A stretch of 21,286 nt of DNA from an uncultured Acetatifactor sp. (GCA_910586775.1 CAJUJN010000047.1:11374-32659), one strand, 5' to 3'; counted from the first letter of the stretch, positions 7,231-14,509 are shown. A program made the numbers and translations. Notes: generated from the letters alone by a model not told the origin.

Positions 7231-8106
7231 TCACACATTTATAGTTGTTATACCGATATAATAGTCTACCAAATCCCATAACCAATCATTCAGATTTGAG
7301 AATTGGTAACCCAGCCGTTTCGCTTTATCAGTGTTAATGCTGTGGCTTGGTTCCCCATTATATGGGGCAGTATCACCAGATGAATTGATAATCGACTTTT
7401 TTCCTGTCTTAGTTTCCACATAATCAAGAATCTCTCTGATAGACACAGTATTATCAGAGCACCCATTGATTGCTCCCTGAAAGTCTATGTCCACAAGATA
7501 TGCTAAAAACTCACCTGCTTCCTTTGCATGAATCAAGCTCATCTGGCTATCCACATTGTCAATATTCATAGGCATGCCTTTCATCGCATGTTCGATGTAG
7601 AACAATAGCCTTTTTGTATAGTCATCTTTGCTTGTGACAAACGGATATCTGACCGCAATCCAGTTTCTATCTCTATACTCTTGCCATAATGCGCATTCAG
7701 CCTGTCTCTTAATTTCATCATAAGAAAAATCTGTCCTATTGCACCAGACAAGTTCCTTATGTAATCCATCGAATAATTCTTCTCGAGTATCTACCACTTT
7801 GGGCTGATAAACCGCAGTACTAGACATGTATATATACTTATTGAAGCAAACTGCATCCATCATATATTTCATGTCATTGGAGCAATAACCTAACTTGTCA
7901 ATCACAACATCGAATCTTCTTCCGGAAAAGGCATTTTTTAACGATTCAGGGTTGGTTCTTTCAATTTTAATTCTTTCCACTTGTTCACCAAAACAATCCT
8001 GTGCTGTCTGCCTGGTCGCAAGAGTAATTCTATGCCCCTGCTCTATCAATTTCTGTACCATCGGAATTCCAAAATACTTTGTACCGCCCACTACTAAAAT
8101 TTCCAT
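7231..8106 (-). CDS. NAD-dependent epimerase/dehydratase (extended SDR family)
   Basis: A 291-residue Rossmann-fold protein. The nucleotide-binding loop is VVGGTKYFG (residues 5-13). The substrate-side motif is YMSSTAVY (93-100), and the active-site pair Y129-xxx-K133 lies in SYDEIKRQAE, all at the spacing expected for extended short-chain dehydrogenases. Homologues act on nucleotide-linked sugars or related carbonyl compounds; the substrate here cannot be told. ATG at 8106 has AGGAGG 9 bases upstream, and an extended -10 promoter lies at 8189-8197. The gene is visibly more AT-rich than its flanks, and it sits between a broken gene and a truncated gene, so acquisition by transfer is plausible. 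It is divergent from the nucleotidyltransferase gene. Confidence 0.88.
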   Translation of the reverse strand: MEILVVGGTKYFGIPMVQKLIEQGHRITLATRQTAQDCFGEQVERIKIERTNPESLKNAFSGRRFDVVIDKLGYCSNDMKYMMDAVCFNKYIYMSSTAVYQPKVVDTREELFDGLHKELVWCNRTDFSYDEIKRQAECALWQEYRDRNWIAVRYPFVTSKDDYTKRLLFYIEHAMKGMPMNIDNVDSQMSLIHAKEAGEFLAYLVDIDFQGAINGCSDNTVSIREILDYVETKTGKKSIINSSGDTAPYNGEPSHSINTDKAKRLGYQFSNLNDWLWDLVDYYIGITTINV

Positions 8107-8136
8107 ACTGTGCTCCCTCCTTTTTCCGGCATCTAA

Positions 8137-8161
8137 ACCTCATCCTCCAGGAAACAAACCG
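8137..8161. repeat. 25-bp echo of the 555-residue gene (3926-3950)
   Basis: Positions 8137-8161 match 3926-3950 at 23 of 25 bases, differing by two G/A changes. On the minus strand both read VCFLEDEV; here a TAG follows directly. It is in the 5' leader of the epimerase gene. It may be a scrap of a paralogue of the 555-residue gene or a chance match. Confidence 0.45.
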
Positions 8162-8188
8162 AATGCGGCGCAGAGGATGTCCTTTCCT

Positions 8189-8197
8189 ATTGTAGCA
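8189..8197 (-). promoter_or_regulatory. Extended -10 promoter for the epimerase gene
   Basis: On the minus strand TGC-TACAAT (8197-8189) fits an extended -10 (TGnTATAAT). The sequence 17 bases upstream (TTTCAG) is a poor -35, as extended -10 promoters tolerate. Transcription would begin near 8182, giving a leader of about 75 bases to the ATG at 8106. Confidence 0.5.
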
Positions 8198-8329
8198 CAT
8201 TTTCTCCTGAGCTGAAAGAGCATAGTTTTCGCTGCGCGCTGCAGAACTCCACAGAACTCTGCTACCGAAAACAATCGAAACGATTACAAACATGGAAAAC
8301 ATCGAAAACATACTATAGCAAATTACTCC

Positions 8330-8358
8330 TTGCGCTTGTCTTCTGCCTTTGCTAAAAT
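8330..8358 (+). promoter_or_regulatory. Sigma-A type promoter for the nucleotidyltransferase gene
   Basis: TTGCGC (8330-8335), 17 bases, TAAAAT (8353-8358). Start of transcription would be near 8365, about 33 bases before the ATG at 8398. The leader carries AGGAGA as ribosome binding site. Confidence 0.65.
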
Positions 8359-8397
8359 GAATGGAAACAACAAATATCATAGCCAGGAGATAACGGA

Positions 8398-9081
8398 ATG
8401 AACCATTTAGAGGAAAGAAACCAGAAGATAATCGATGCAGTCATAAAAAAAGCAGCTATTGCGTGTCCGGGCGCGCTGGCTTTGATAGGGATAAACGGTT
8501 CCTTTATGACGGGGGACTATTATGAGAGGTCGGATTTGGACCTGCTCATCCTGATCAACGATGACAGAGGCTGGCAATTGGGTTGTACCTTTATCCAGGA
8601 CGACTTACAGGTCGGACATGACATCTACTGTACCACCTGGGAACGTCTGCAGAAAGATGCCGAATATGAACACCCCAATATTTCCAAGCTGATGGATGCC
8701 AAAATCGTCTATTGCGCAGACGAGAAGTACCGAGAACGGCTGGAGAATCTGCGGAAAAAGGCCAGCGGCATTTTGACGGCCCCTTTCTCTGAGGAAGACT
8801 ATACGAAAGCAGAGAAGCTATTAAAAGAGGCGGAGCATTATTACACATTGGCCATGATTTCGGAACAGCAGTCTGATGTGCTGGACGGGGCGGGCAGGGT
8901 CATTTATTATGTTGAAAACGTGATTGCAATGTTAAATAAACGGTATTTCCGTTACGGCGTAAAACGGGCTTATGAGGAGCTGAACGCCATGGAAAATCGG
9001 CCGGAAAATCTTTGCGGCTTGATAGATGCTGTCCTCTCGGCCACATCCGTGACCCGTATCGAAAAATCTGGTCATTTTTAA
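8398..9081 (+). CDS. Nucleotidyltransferase-domain protein, C-terminally truncated
   Basis: A 227-residue member of the DNA polymerase beta-like nucleotidyltransferase superfamily. G34-S35 and D46-x-D48 sit in NGSFMTGDYYERSDLDLLI, and a third acidic residue is D75 in VGHDIYC, so the metal-binding core is intact. A helical domain follows (TKAEKLLKEAEHYYTLAMI). Related clostridial proteins, as I recall them, run about 50-60 residues further. Here the protein stops at TRIEKSGHF exactly where an oppositely oriented alanyl-tRNA synthetase fragment begins (about 9053-9072), so the 3' end was probably replaced by a deletion or recombination. AGGAGA lies 9 bases before the ATG. The family transfers NMPs to small molecules, RNA or proteins; the target here is unknown and activity without the tail is uncertain. 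Confidence 0.82.
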   Translation: MNHLEERNQKIIDAVIKKAAIACPGALALIGINGSFMTGDYYERSDLDLLILINDDRGWQLGCTFIQDDLQVGHDIYCTTWERLQKDAEYEHPNISKLMDAKIVYCADEKYRERLENLRKKASGILTAPFSEEDYTKAEKLLKEAEHYYTLAMISEQQSDVLDGAGRVIYYVENVIAMLNKRYFRYGVKRAYEELNAMENRPENLCGLIDAVLSATSVTRIEKSGHF

Positions 9082-9223
9082 GGCCAAAGTCCTTCCAGAT
9101 TTCTTCTGCCTCCACGTCAGCCGCCGCCAGCTCATCGCCTTCAAATACCGTCACCGCCAGCCTTTCGAAATACGGCAAACCGTACTTTTCACATTGATTT
9201 TAATAGACTCTCTCGTTGGTCAT
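9053..9223 (-). pseudogene. Alanyl-tRNA synthetase fragment
   Basis: On the minus strand, codons from about 9199 to 9053 read CEKYGLPYFERLAVTVFEGD...EEIWKDFGLKNDQIFRYG. This resembles the class II alanyl-tRNA synthetase catalytic-domain stretch (the LYVTVFEGDeea..eeIWkeiGlpxerIfrlg segment that precedes DNFWgpaGxTGPCGP). Only about 47 codons remain. Upstream and in frame lie an ATG at 9223 with AGGGAGG nearby, seven codons (MTNERVY) and a TAA at 9202. Nothing of the rest of the enzyme is present, so this is a remnant left by deletion and not a working synthetase. It ends at the 3' end of the nucleotidyltransferase gene. Confidence 0.65.
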
Positions 9224-9291
9224 TCCCTGTTACCCTCCCTGTTCCTGGTATTTCATGCCATTATATCATCCGGATATTCCCAATGCAATCA

Positions 9292-9414
9292 CTATAATCT
9301 TCGCCGTGCCTGCTCCCGCTGCCGGTACTGCTTTAGCGCCGGTTCCTGTCTGCTTCTTAAAATTGTTTCATCCTGCAGTCCGGATGGCAGTTCGGCAACA
9401 AAATAATTGACAAA
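9292..9414 (-). pseudogene. C-terminal remnant of an unidentified gene
   Basis: Open for 40 codons from after a TAA at 9417-9415 to TAG at 9294-9292, reading FVNYFVAELPSGLQDETIL... and ending REQARRRL. The charged helical tail and the GC-rich third positions are protein-like. The stop sits about 70 bases before the ATG at 9223, as in a normal co-directional gene pair, so this may be the last piece of a gene removed by the same deletions that left the synthetase fragment. Family not recognised. Confidence 0.35.
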
Positions 9415-9435
9415 TTAAACAATATATGCTTAAAT
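9407..9435 (+). promoter_or_regulatory. Sigma-A promoter for the SRAP gene
   Basis: TTGACA (9407-9412), 17 bases, TTAAAT (9430-9435). The -35 is a perfect match. Transcription would start near 9442, about 75 bases before the ATG. Confidence 0.7.
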
Positions 9436-9516
9436 CACTAATGTTTCCCGAATCAATGGCAGAGCGGCTTTTATCCCGGCCCGGAAACCAGAACCGGATT
9501 TAAGGAGGAACTGCAG

Positions 9517-10128
9517 ATGTGCGGACGTTATTATGTGTCAGATGAAACGGCAAAGGATATAGAGACACTTGTAAGGCAGACAGAAGAAAAACAGCGCCTG
9601 GAATCTGAAGCTGCCCTGAAGCGTATCGTCAATGCGAATATACACCCCGGTGATGATGCCCCTGTTCTTCTTGCGGGCAACAACGGAATAGCCTGCGTCT
9701 GGCTCCGCTGGGGCTTTCCCGTACAGCCGGAGCAGGGAAAAAGACTTGTATTCAATGCCAGATGCGAATCCGTCACAGATAAGCCTTTATTCCGTGAGGG
9801 CATCCGCCATAGACGCATTGCGGTGCCTGCGGCAGCCTTTTATGAGTGGGATTGGGAGAAAACAAAATATACTTTCCGAAAAAATGACCGGAAGACCCTG
9901 TTTATGGCGGGCTGCTGCAGGTACTATGACGACGGAGAACATTTCGTCATCCTGACCACTGCGGCTAACAAATCCATGGAGCCGGTCCATGACCGCATGC
10001 CCCTGTTGCTCGGAGAAAATGAGGTCGCGGACTGGATTCTGGACAGCAAAAAAACCGAATCTATTTTAAGAGAAACTCCGTTTTTGCTGGAGCGAAGCAC
10101 GGAATATGAGCAGCTGCGCTTTTTCTGA
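9517..10128 (+). CDS. SRAP-domain protein (YedK/HMCES family, abasic-site DNA-protein crosslinker)
   Basis: A 203-residue protein beginning MCGRY, so removal of Met1 exposes the catalytic Cys2. The other conserved positions are present: N80 in FNARCES, E110 in AFYEWDW and H158 in PVHDRMP. Length is typical for the SOS response-associated peptidase family. Known members (E. coli YedK, human HMCES) form a stable thiazolidine crosslink with abasic sites in single-stranded DNA, protecting them from error-prone processing. AAGGAGG lies 8 bases upstream of the ATG, and a TTGACA-N17-TTAAAT promoter lies at 9407-9435. I saw no clear LexA-type operator. It is transcribed alone, convergent with the next gene, and appears fully intact in an otherwise decayed neighbourhood. 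Confidence 0.93.
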   Translation: MCGRYYVSDETAKDIETLVRQTEEKQRLESEAALKRIVNANIHPGDDAPVLLAGNNGIACVWLRWGFPVQPEQGKRLVFNARCESVTDKPLFREGIRHRRIAVPAAAFYEWDWEKTKYTFRKNDRKTLFMAGCCRYYDDGEHFVILTTAANKSMEPVHDRMPLLLGENEVADWILDSKKTESILRETPFLLERSTEYEQLRFF

Positions 10129-10259
10129 CCGATATACCATACATTTTATTCTATAATTTCATTTTTCATAAGTCCGATATCTGTGCCGCACAGTGCGCCA
10201 AACCGGAGCCGGTGGTTCACCTGTCCGCACCTCAGCTTCACAAAGCAACATCCGTTCCA

Positions 10260-11144
10260 TCAGGTTCCATCTTGTCCTTCCTTCACCAGATGCCGTAAAA
10301 AGCCCGCAATGCTTTCCGGGCAGCGCTCCTGTAGGACATGTTTCGTCAGTTCCCGGACAGCATGTTCCTCAAAGGCATTAAGCTGTCCGTCATTGTCACC
10401 GGACAGATAATACGAATCATCAATGCTGGGCCAGGTCCGCTTATATTCCAGAACCACATCCTCAATCTCTGTCACAGCCGGATGGACAACATGGTGCAAA
10501 AATTCATGTATCACAGAATCCGCCCGAAACGCACCGGAACTGAATATGAAACAATTTCTCTCCAGATGATAGTCAGCAGAGTACACGCATTTGACAGGAT
10601 TTACCACAATCCGAATGTCCTGCACAGCGGAATCGTATTTGGATACGCACATGTTCAAACAGGATTGAATCAGACGCAGTTCTGCTTTATGCCGAACATT
10701 CTGCTCTGTTATCCATCCGTTTTCCCATTCCAGATAGCGGCAAAAGCAATCCCCGGAAAGAACCCGGGTAATTGCTGCCGGAAAATCATCTAACCAATCC
10801 CATAGCCTTTGATCTCGTTCACAGTCGGAAATATTCCCGGCAGACATAATACGGCTGCGAAAAACCTCATAATCCCGAAAGCGCGAATGGTCCGGCAGCA
10901 AGTGGAATGTTGCGGTCTCCAGAATCGCCGCACGAGGCCAGTACGGATAGACCTGACAAGTATTTTGCCGAGTCCCGGAGAAAAAAGGTGGAACATCTTC
11001 CGCACCGATAAAGTTCCTGATACAGTCAATATGCCTCCGGTCTCGCTCAATGGTATAATAATCATATCCGCATTGTAACAGCGCAAAATAGATTGCGGAT
11101 ATTTCCGGTATATGTGTGATTGTGATCTGTTTTTCATCATTCAT
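10260..11144 (-). CDS. Hypothetical protein with HExxHxxxH zinc-metallopeptidase motif
   Basis: A 294-residue soluble protein of no family I recognise. The strongest signal is H213-E214-F-L-H217-H-V-V-H221 in DSVIHEFLHHVVHP, a classic zincin HExxH with a third histidine four residues on. An acidic helix follows at 256-270 (NAFEEHAVRELTKHVL), where gluzincins place their third ligand, so the ligand set is ambiguous between H221 and E259/E260. There is no signal peptide or TM. It could be an intracellular metallopeptidase or an inactive relative. The ATG at 11144 is preceded by GGAGGG at 6 bases. It is convergent with the SRAP gene (131-base gap, no clear terminator hairpin) and lies 96 bases behind the HATPase/winged-helix gene on the same strand. 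Confidence 0.75.
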   Translation of the reverse strand: MNDEKQITITHIPEISAIYFALLQCGYDYYTIERDRRHIDCIRNFIGAEDVPPFFSGTRQNTCQVYPYWPRAAILETATFHLLPDHSRFRDYEVFRSRIMSAGNISDCERDQRLWDWLDDFPAAITRVLSGDCFCRYLEWENGWITEQNVRHKAELRLIQSCLNMCVSKYDSAVQDIRIVVNPVKCVYSADYHLERNCFIFSSGAFRADSVIHEFLHHVVHPAVTEIEDVVLEYKRTWPSIDDSYYLSGDNDGQLNAFEEHAVRELTKHVLQERCPESIAGFLRHLVKEGQDGT

Positions 11145-11177
11145 AATACACCCTCCAACTCGGCCATGCGCTTATCG

Positions 11178-11198
11178 AGGTGTAAATAACACCTTTTT
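11178..11198. promoter_or_regulatory. Perfect inverted repeat AGGTGT-N5-ACACCT with T-run
   Basis: AGGTGT (11178-11183), AAATA, ACACCT (11189-11194), then TTTT. It lies between the two minus-strand genes, just 5' of the metallopeptidase-like gene. The T-run is on the plus strand, where no gene ends, so an operator in the promoter region of the downstream gene is as likely as a weak terminator. Confidence 0.4.
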
Positions 11199-11240
11199 CG
11201 CAAAGAATGACCGAAAAGTCCGCCTTATCTCCAAAAGTTT

Positions 11241-11921
11241 TCACTTCTTCAAGATTTCCCAATAGCCATTCTTCGGTGAGCCATGCCGTACCAGAATCCC
11301 CCATTCTTTCAGCCTTCTAATATTTGCTTCGATATTTCTTCTCGAAATGCCTATCTGCTCCGCCATCTTAGCAGCAGAAAGCTGTGCATCTTCTGACAGG
11401 AAATTCAAAATTTTTCGTTGGGTATCGTTCAGACAGCTTTCATCAACACAAACTTTCTCCGATGTTTCTCCGATGCTTCTCCGATGTTTCTCCAATGCTT
11501 CTCCAATGCTTTTACCAAACTTTACCAAGTCTTCTCCGAATTTCACCAAATTATTATCACCAGTTGACAATGAATTCGAACGATAAAGGTTCACGCGAAA
11601 CATACTGTCAAAAGCCTGAATTGCAGGCACCGGCAAAGTGTATTCTCCGGCAAGATGAATGATTCGTTTAATGCCGGTTCCCCACGCCTCAATCATCCCC
11701 ATCTGGTTGAATACATTGGCAATTCCTCTATTACGAAGTCGTGAATGTCCGTTTAATACCTCTTCATAAGTCAGACCGTTATAAAGCCCACCGGGAGAAG
11801 TCACTTCCAATCTGTCATCATAAATTGCTACCTGTACACAAGAATCATCCGTCAGGCAACGATGGCAATGCGCATTGATAATCATTTCGCGGATAGCTTC
11901 AACTGCTTCCCTGTATGTCAT
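11241..11921 (-). CDS. HATPase/winged-helix regulator (AlbA_2-type), N-terminally truncated
   Basis: A 226-residue protein matching the C-terminal part of the Schlafen/AlbA_2-type ATP-binding regulators often annotated RecG-like. Residues about 5-110 form the HATPase_c_4 region (AIREMIINAHCHR, IYDDRLEVTSPGGL, GMIEAWGTGIKRI). Residues 165-222 form a winged helix (LNDTQRKILNFLSEDAQLSA...IGISRRNIEANIRRLKEWGILVRHG). Full members have an N-terminal AlbA_2 domain and are roughly twice this length; it is missing here. The frame is open 31 codons upstream of the ATG (to 12014) with no recognisable domain, and the ribosome binding site is weak (GAAAAGG). It is therefore probably a degraded or shortened gene. 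The linker at residues 125-155 is encoded by an 11-bp tandem repeat. Confidence 0.7.
   Translation of the reverse strand: MTYREAVEAIREMIINAHCHRCLTDDSCVQVAIYDDRLEVTSPGGLYNGLTYEEVLNGHSRLRNRGIANVFNQMGMIEAWGTGIKRIIHLAGEYTLPVPAIQAFDSMFRVNLYRSNSLSTGDNNLVKFGEDLVKFGKSIGEALEKHRRSIGETSEKVCVDESCLNDTQRKILNFLSEDAQLSAAKMAEQIGISRRNIEANIRRLKEWGILVRHGSPKNGYWEILKK
11454..11508. repeat. 11-bp tandem repeat, five units, in coding sequence
   Basis: Units 11454-11464, 11465-11475, 11476-11486, 11487-11497 and 11498-11508 read TTTCTCCGATG, TTTCTCCGATG, CTTCTCCGATG, TTTCTCCAATG and CTTCTCCAATG. The period is not a multiple of three, so gain or loss of one or two units would change the frame ahead of the winged-helix domain. 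The encoded stretch is SIGEALEKHRRSIGETSEK. Confidence 0.88.
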
Positions 11922-12243
11922 CAGTACCTTTTCCAGAATGTCCTTCCCATCCTTTTGTCTCCCTTCTGCACTTTTCCGGGAGATTCGCCATCCTTCTGAA
12001 ACTCCCGCTTCTGTTTACATGAATTTTTAAGCAGGAATTTTCTGATTTACAGGATTTGTATCTTTGATATTCAGAATCTGTAGAAAATCTGCCTGGATTC
12101 ATCCTATCATGATTCAGGATTTTTTGCAACTGATTTTTTGCATATCCCCAGGCTCAGGCAGAATAGCAAGCAGAATCGGCTCTCCACAGATTACATTTTA
12201 TACTCGAAACCGCCAGCCTTTACAAAGTTGCTTATCATTTGCA
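11922..12243. other. Gene-free stretch, possible decayed 5' part of the HATPase gene
   Basis: About 320 AT-leaning bases between the MutS2-like stop and the HATPase start. The minus-strand frame of the HATPase gene extends open to 12014 (ending KDGKDILEKVL before the ATG) but shows no known domain. A short direct repeat GATTTTTTGCA-like occurs at about 12118-12142. I see no terminator hairpin for the MutS2-like gene. Confidence 0.45.
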
Positions 12244-14340
12244 TTATATTTCACTGTCCACTACAATCTCCGCGCCTTCCACATGCTTCCGCTCCATCCG
12301 GTGCCTGAGTTTCCGGTTCTCCACAGTGTCGAAAATAATGGAAAAATCATAATCCTCAGGATACAGCTCCTCCGCCGCCACATGCAGCTTCACACGCTTA
12401 TGGTTGATCCAGATCTTCCTGTCCGGAAGCTGCACGCGGAGTACCCCTTTATCGTTGGCGGGTTCGCATACTATGCCGATCTTCTTATCGGGATAAATCA
12501 TCACGCTGTCTCCCCGCCGGAATGCAGTTCCGTGCTTTTTCCCGGCCTTGGCACTGGTTTTGGTGATATGGGGCACTGTCTCCTTTTTCAGTTCTTCTTC
12601 CAGGCGGCCGTCAGGCAGTTCTCCGTTCGGCCAAAACTGTTCTCCCGTCACAGAGGTATCACCCGACGCTGTGTTCTTTTCTGTTTCATTGCCCCTCATC
12701 ATGCTTCTACTGTTTGCTACGTTTCTGCCTGCTGCCGGAATTCCGCTCTTGACTGCCCTTCCGCTTCCTCCTCCCAATCCGGGCGCCGCTCCGCTTCCTT
12801 CCCCATAAGCTTCCCTTGCCGCCCGCTGCAGCATGTACGCGGGCATCCCCAGGCGGCCTGCGATATAGAATGCGCAGCTTTCTCCCGCCTCCCCTATCAC
12901 CATCTGATACAGGGGTTTCAGGTTCTCCCTGTCAAAGGTCATCCGGGCATTGACAATCCCTTCTTCCTGCTCCGCATAAGTTTTCACTTCCGGATAATGG
13001 GTAGTGACCAGAAACAGGGCTCCGCTTTTCTTCAGTTCTTCCAGAATGGCAATGGCTATCCCCATCCCTTCCGCCGGGTCCGTGCCGGAGCCAAGCTCAT
13101 CCATCACCACCAGGCTCTCGGCCGTCACCCGCTTCAGGATATCCAGTACATTGACGATATGGGCCGAAAAGGTGGATAGGTTTTCCGAAATGTTCTGGCC
13201 ATCCCCGATGTCACAGAGGATATTGCGATTCATGCAGATTTCCGCCTCCTCACAGGCCACATGCAGCCCGCACTGGGCCATCAGGCAGCTTAATGCCACG
13301 GTCTTGATTGCCACGGTCTTCCCTCCGGTATTTGGCCCGGTTATCACGATTCCGTTTATGGTTTCCGAACAATTCATTCCTCCCTGTCCCAGGGAAAACT
13401 GCAGGGGTACACAAATCTCCCGATCCATCAGCGGGTGTCTGGCATTTCGCAGATAAATGCGCCTTTCTTCGACCATTTTCGGTTCTGTGCCCTGATATCT
13501 TTCCGAAAGCTTTCCCCTGGAAAAAATGAAATCCAGTTTCTCCATCATCCGGATATTCTGTGCCATAATCTCCCCGTTTTCCGCAACCAGGGCTGTCAAC
13601 TCATACAGAATCCTCCGCACCTCGTTCTCCTCGTCCATGCGCAGTTCCTGCAGTTCTTCGTAATACTTTGCCGAGGCGGAGGGCTCTATAAACAGGGTGC
13701 TGCCTGTGGATGATTTGTCAATCAGGATGCCGCTGATCCTGAATTTATACTCTTTTTTCACGGGAATGCATACATGCCCGTTGCGGACAGTGCTGAAATG
13801 GTCGGACATGCAGTCCTTATTGGCACGCATGACAGCCTCCGCCTTTTCCCGCATCTTATCCTCCGCCCGCAGGATATCTCCCCGCAGGCTCTTCAGCAGT
13901 TTCGAGGCATTGTCGGAAACCTGCTCGTTCCAGATCTGATACCTTAGCTGTTCCCGCAGTTCCTCCAGAGGATCCAGATTCTCCTCGTAATATGCCAATG
14001 GTATCCGGCAGGATTTCCCTCTGTCCAGATAACTCTTCAGCCGCTCCACCGCTACCAGGGCGGCCGCTATCTTCTCCAATTCCCGGGGTGTCAGGCACTG
14101 CCCCTTTTCCGCGGCGGACAGCAGTTCTTCTGTACCTTCCAGGGATACCAGCGGCGGTGTGCCGCATTTCTCCAGCATCTGCCTGCTTTCCGTCGTCTCC
14201 CGCAATCTGGCGGCCAATTCTGTCTCCGACAGAATCAGGTGCGTGTCCTGTATCGCCTTCCTTGCAGCCTCCGTCAGGGCACAGTCCGCCCACTGCATCT
14301 TAATTTTGTCAAATTCTAAACTTATTTCTGTTTTATTCAT
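12244..14340 (-). CDS. MutS2-like ATPase lacking the Smr domain
   Basis: A 698-residue MutS-family protein of the MutS2 branch. It has a coiled N-terminal lever/clamp region (1-290) and an ABC ATPase with Walker A GPNTGGKT (335-342), signature ENLSTFSAHI (386-395) and Walker B VVMDELGSGTDP (411-422). A His switch follows in TTHYPEVK (446-453). Next comes a Gly/Ser-rich low-complexity linker (512-590) and a KOW-like beta segment (RRGDSVMIYPDKKIGIV, about 608-624). The C-terminal Smr nuclease domain of classical MutS2 (about 790 residues) is absent. MutS2/RqcU of Bacillus acts on collided ribosomes, and other homologues suppress recombination, but a form without Smr may act differently. AGGAGA lies 6 bases before the ATG. 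It may be an Smr-less paralogue; whether a full MutS2 exists elsewhere cannot be seen. Confidence 0.88.
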   Translation of the reverse strand: MNKTEISLEFDKIKMQWADCALTEAARKAIQDTHLILSETELAARLRETTESRQMLEKCGTPPLVSLEGTEELLSAAEKGQCLTPRELEKIAAALVAVERLKSYLDRGKSCRIPLAYYEENLDPLEELREQLRYQIWNEQVSDNASKLLKSLRGDILRAEDKMREKAEAVMRANKDCMSDHFSTVRNGHVCIPVKKEYKFRISGILIDKSSTGSTLFIEPSASAKYYEELQELRMDEENEVRRILYELTALVAENGEIMAQNIRMMEKLDFIFSRGKLSERYQGTEPKMVEERRIYLRNARHPLMDREICVPLQFSLGQGGMNCSETINGIVITGPNTGGKTVAIKTVALSCLMAQCGLHVACEEAEICMNRNILCDIGDGQNISENLSTFSAHIVNVLDILKRVTAESLVVMDELGSGTDPAEGMGIAIAILEELKKSGALFLVTTHYPEVKTYAEQEEGIVNARMTFDRENLKPLYQMVIGEAGESCAFYIAGRLGMPAYMLQRAAREAYGEGSGAAPGLGGGSGRAVKSGIPAAGRNVANSRSMMRGNETEKNTASGDTSVTGEQFWPNGELPDGRLEEELKKETVPHITKTSAKAGKKHGTAFRRGDSVMIYPDKKIGIVCEPANDKGVLRVQLPDRKIWINHKRVKLHVAAEELYPEDYDFSIIFDTVENRKLRHRMERKHVEGAEIVVDSEI

Positions 14341-14358
14341 TTTCTTTCTCCTAATTAA

Positions 14359-14481
14359 GTCGCTGCGCGACGGCTCTAAAGGCCAAAGGCTCTTCGTGAC
14401 TTTGTCTGTTTTGTCGCTGCGCGACGGCTCTAAAGAACAAAGGCACTTCGACGGCCCTAAAGGGCAAAGTCGCTTCGCGAC
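14359..14481. repeat. REP-like hairpin repeat cluster
   Basis: Three near-identical palindromes, GTCGC-TGC-GCGAC (14359-14371 and 14413-14425) and GTCGC-TTC-GCGAC (14469-14481), are joined by copies of a second element, GACGGCTCTAAAG..CAAAG. In one copy that element forms GCCC-TAAA-GGGC-type pairing (about 14454-14465). The array fills the gap between the ABC permease stop and the MutS2-like start. None is followed by a T-run, so this is a repeated extragenic palindrome type element, not a typical terminator. It could still limit read-through. Confidence 0.8.
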
Positions 14482-14509
14482 AGTTCTCCTGCCAAACTAT
14501 GATTATGTC

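Larger units (their letters stand above)
9200..9516. other. Gene-free stretch with remnants and the SRAP promoter
   Basis: About 317 bases holding two minus-strand coding remnants (9221-9223 start, 9292-9414 tail) and, at its right end, the plus-strand promoter and ribosome binding site of the SRAP gene. No intact gene. Confidence 0.5.

Noticed and set aside
6753..7238. A 161-codon minus-strand frame overlapping the AAA-ATPase gene
   Set aside because: It is the +1 frame of the real, broken gene; the family similarity lies in the other frame.
10129..10259. Terminator between the convergent SRAP and metallopeptidase-like genes
   Set aside because: Only a short ACCGG-AG-CCGGT palindrome without usable loop or T-run was found.
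12064..13179. A 371-codon plus-strand frame across the MutS2-like gene
   Set aside because: No start context or domain, and it is antisense to conserved Walker motifs.
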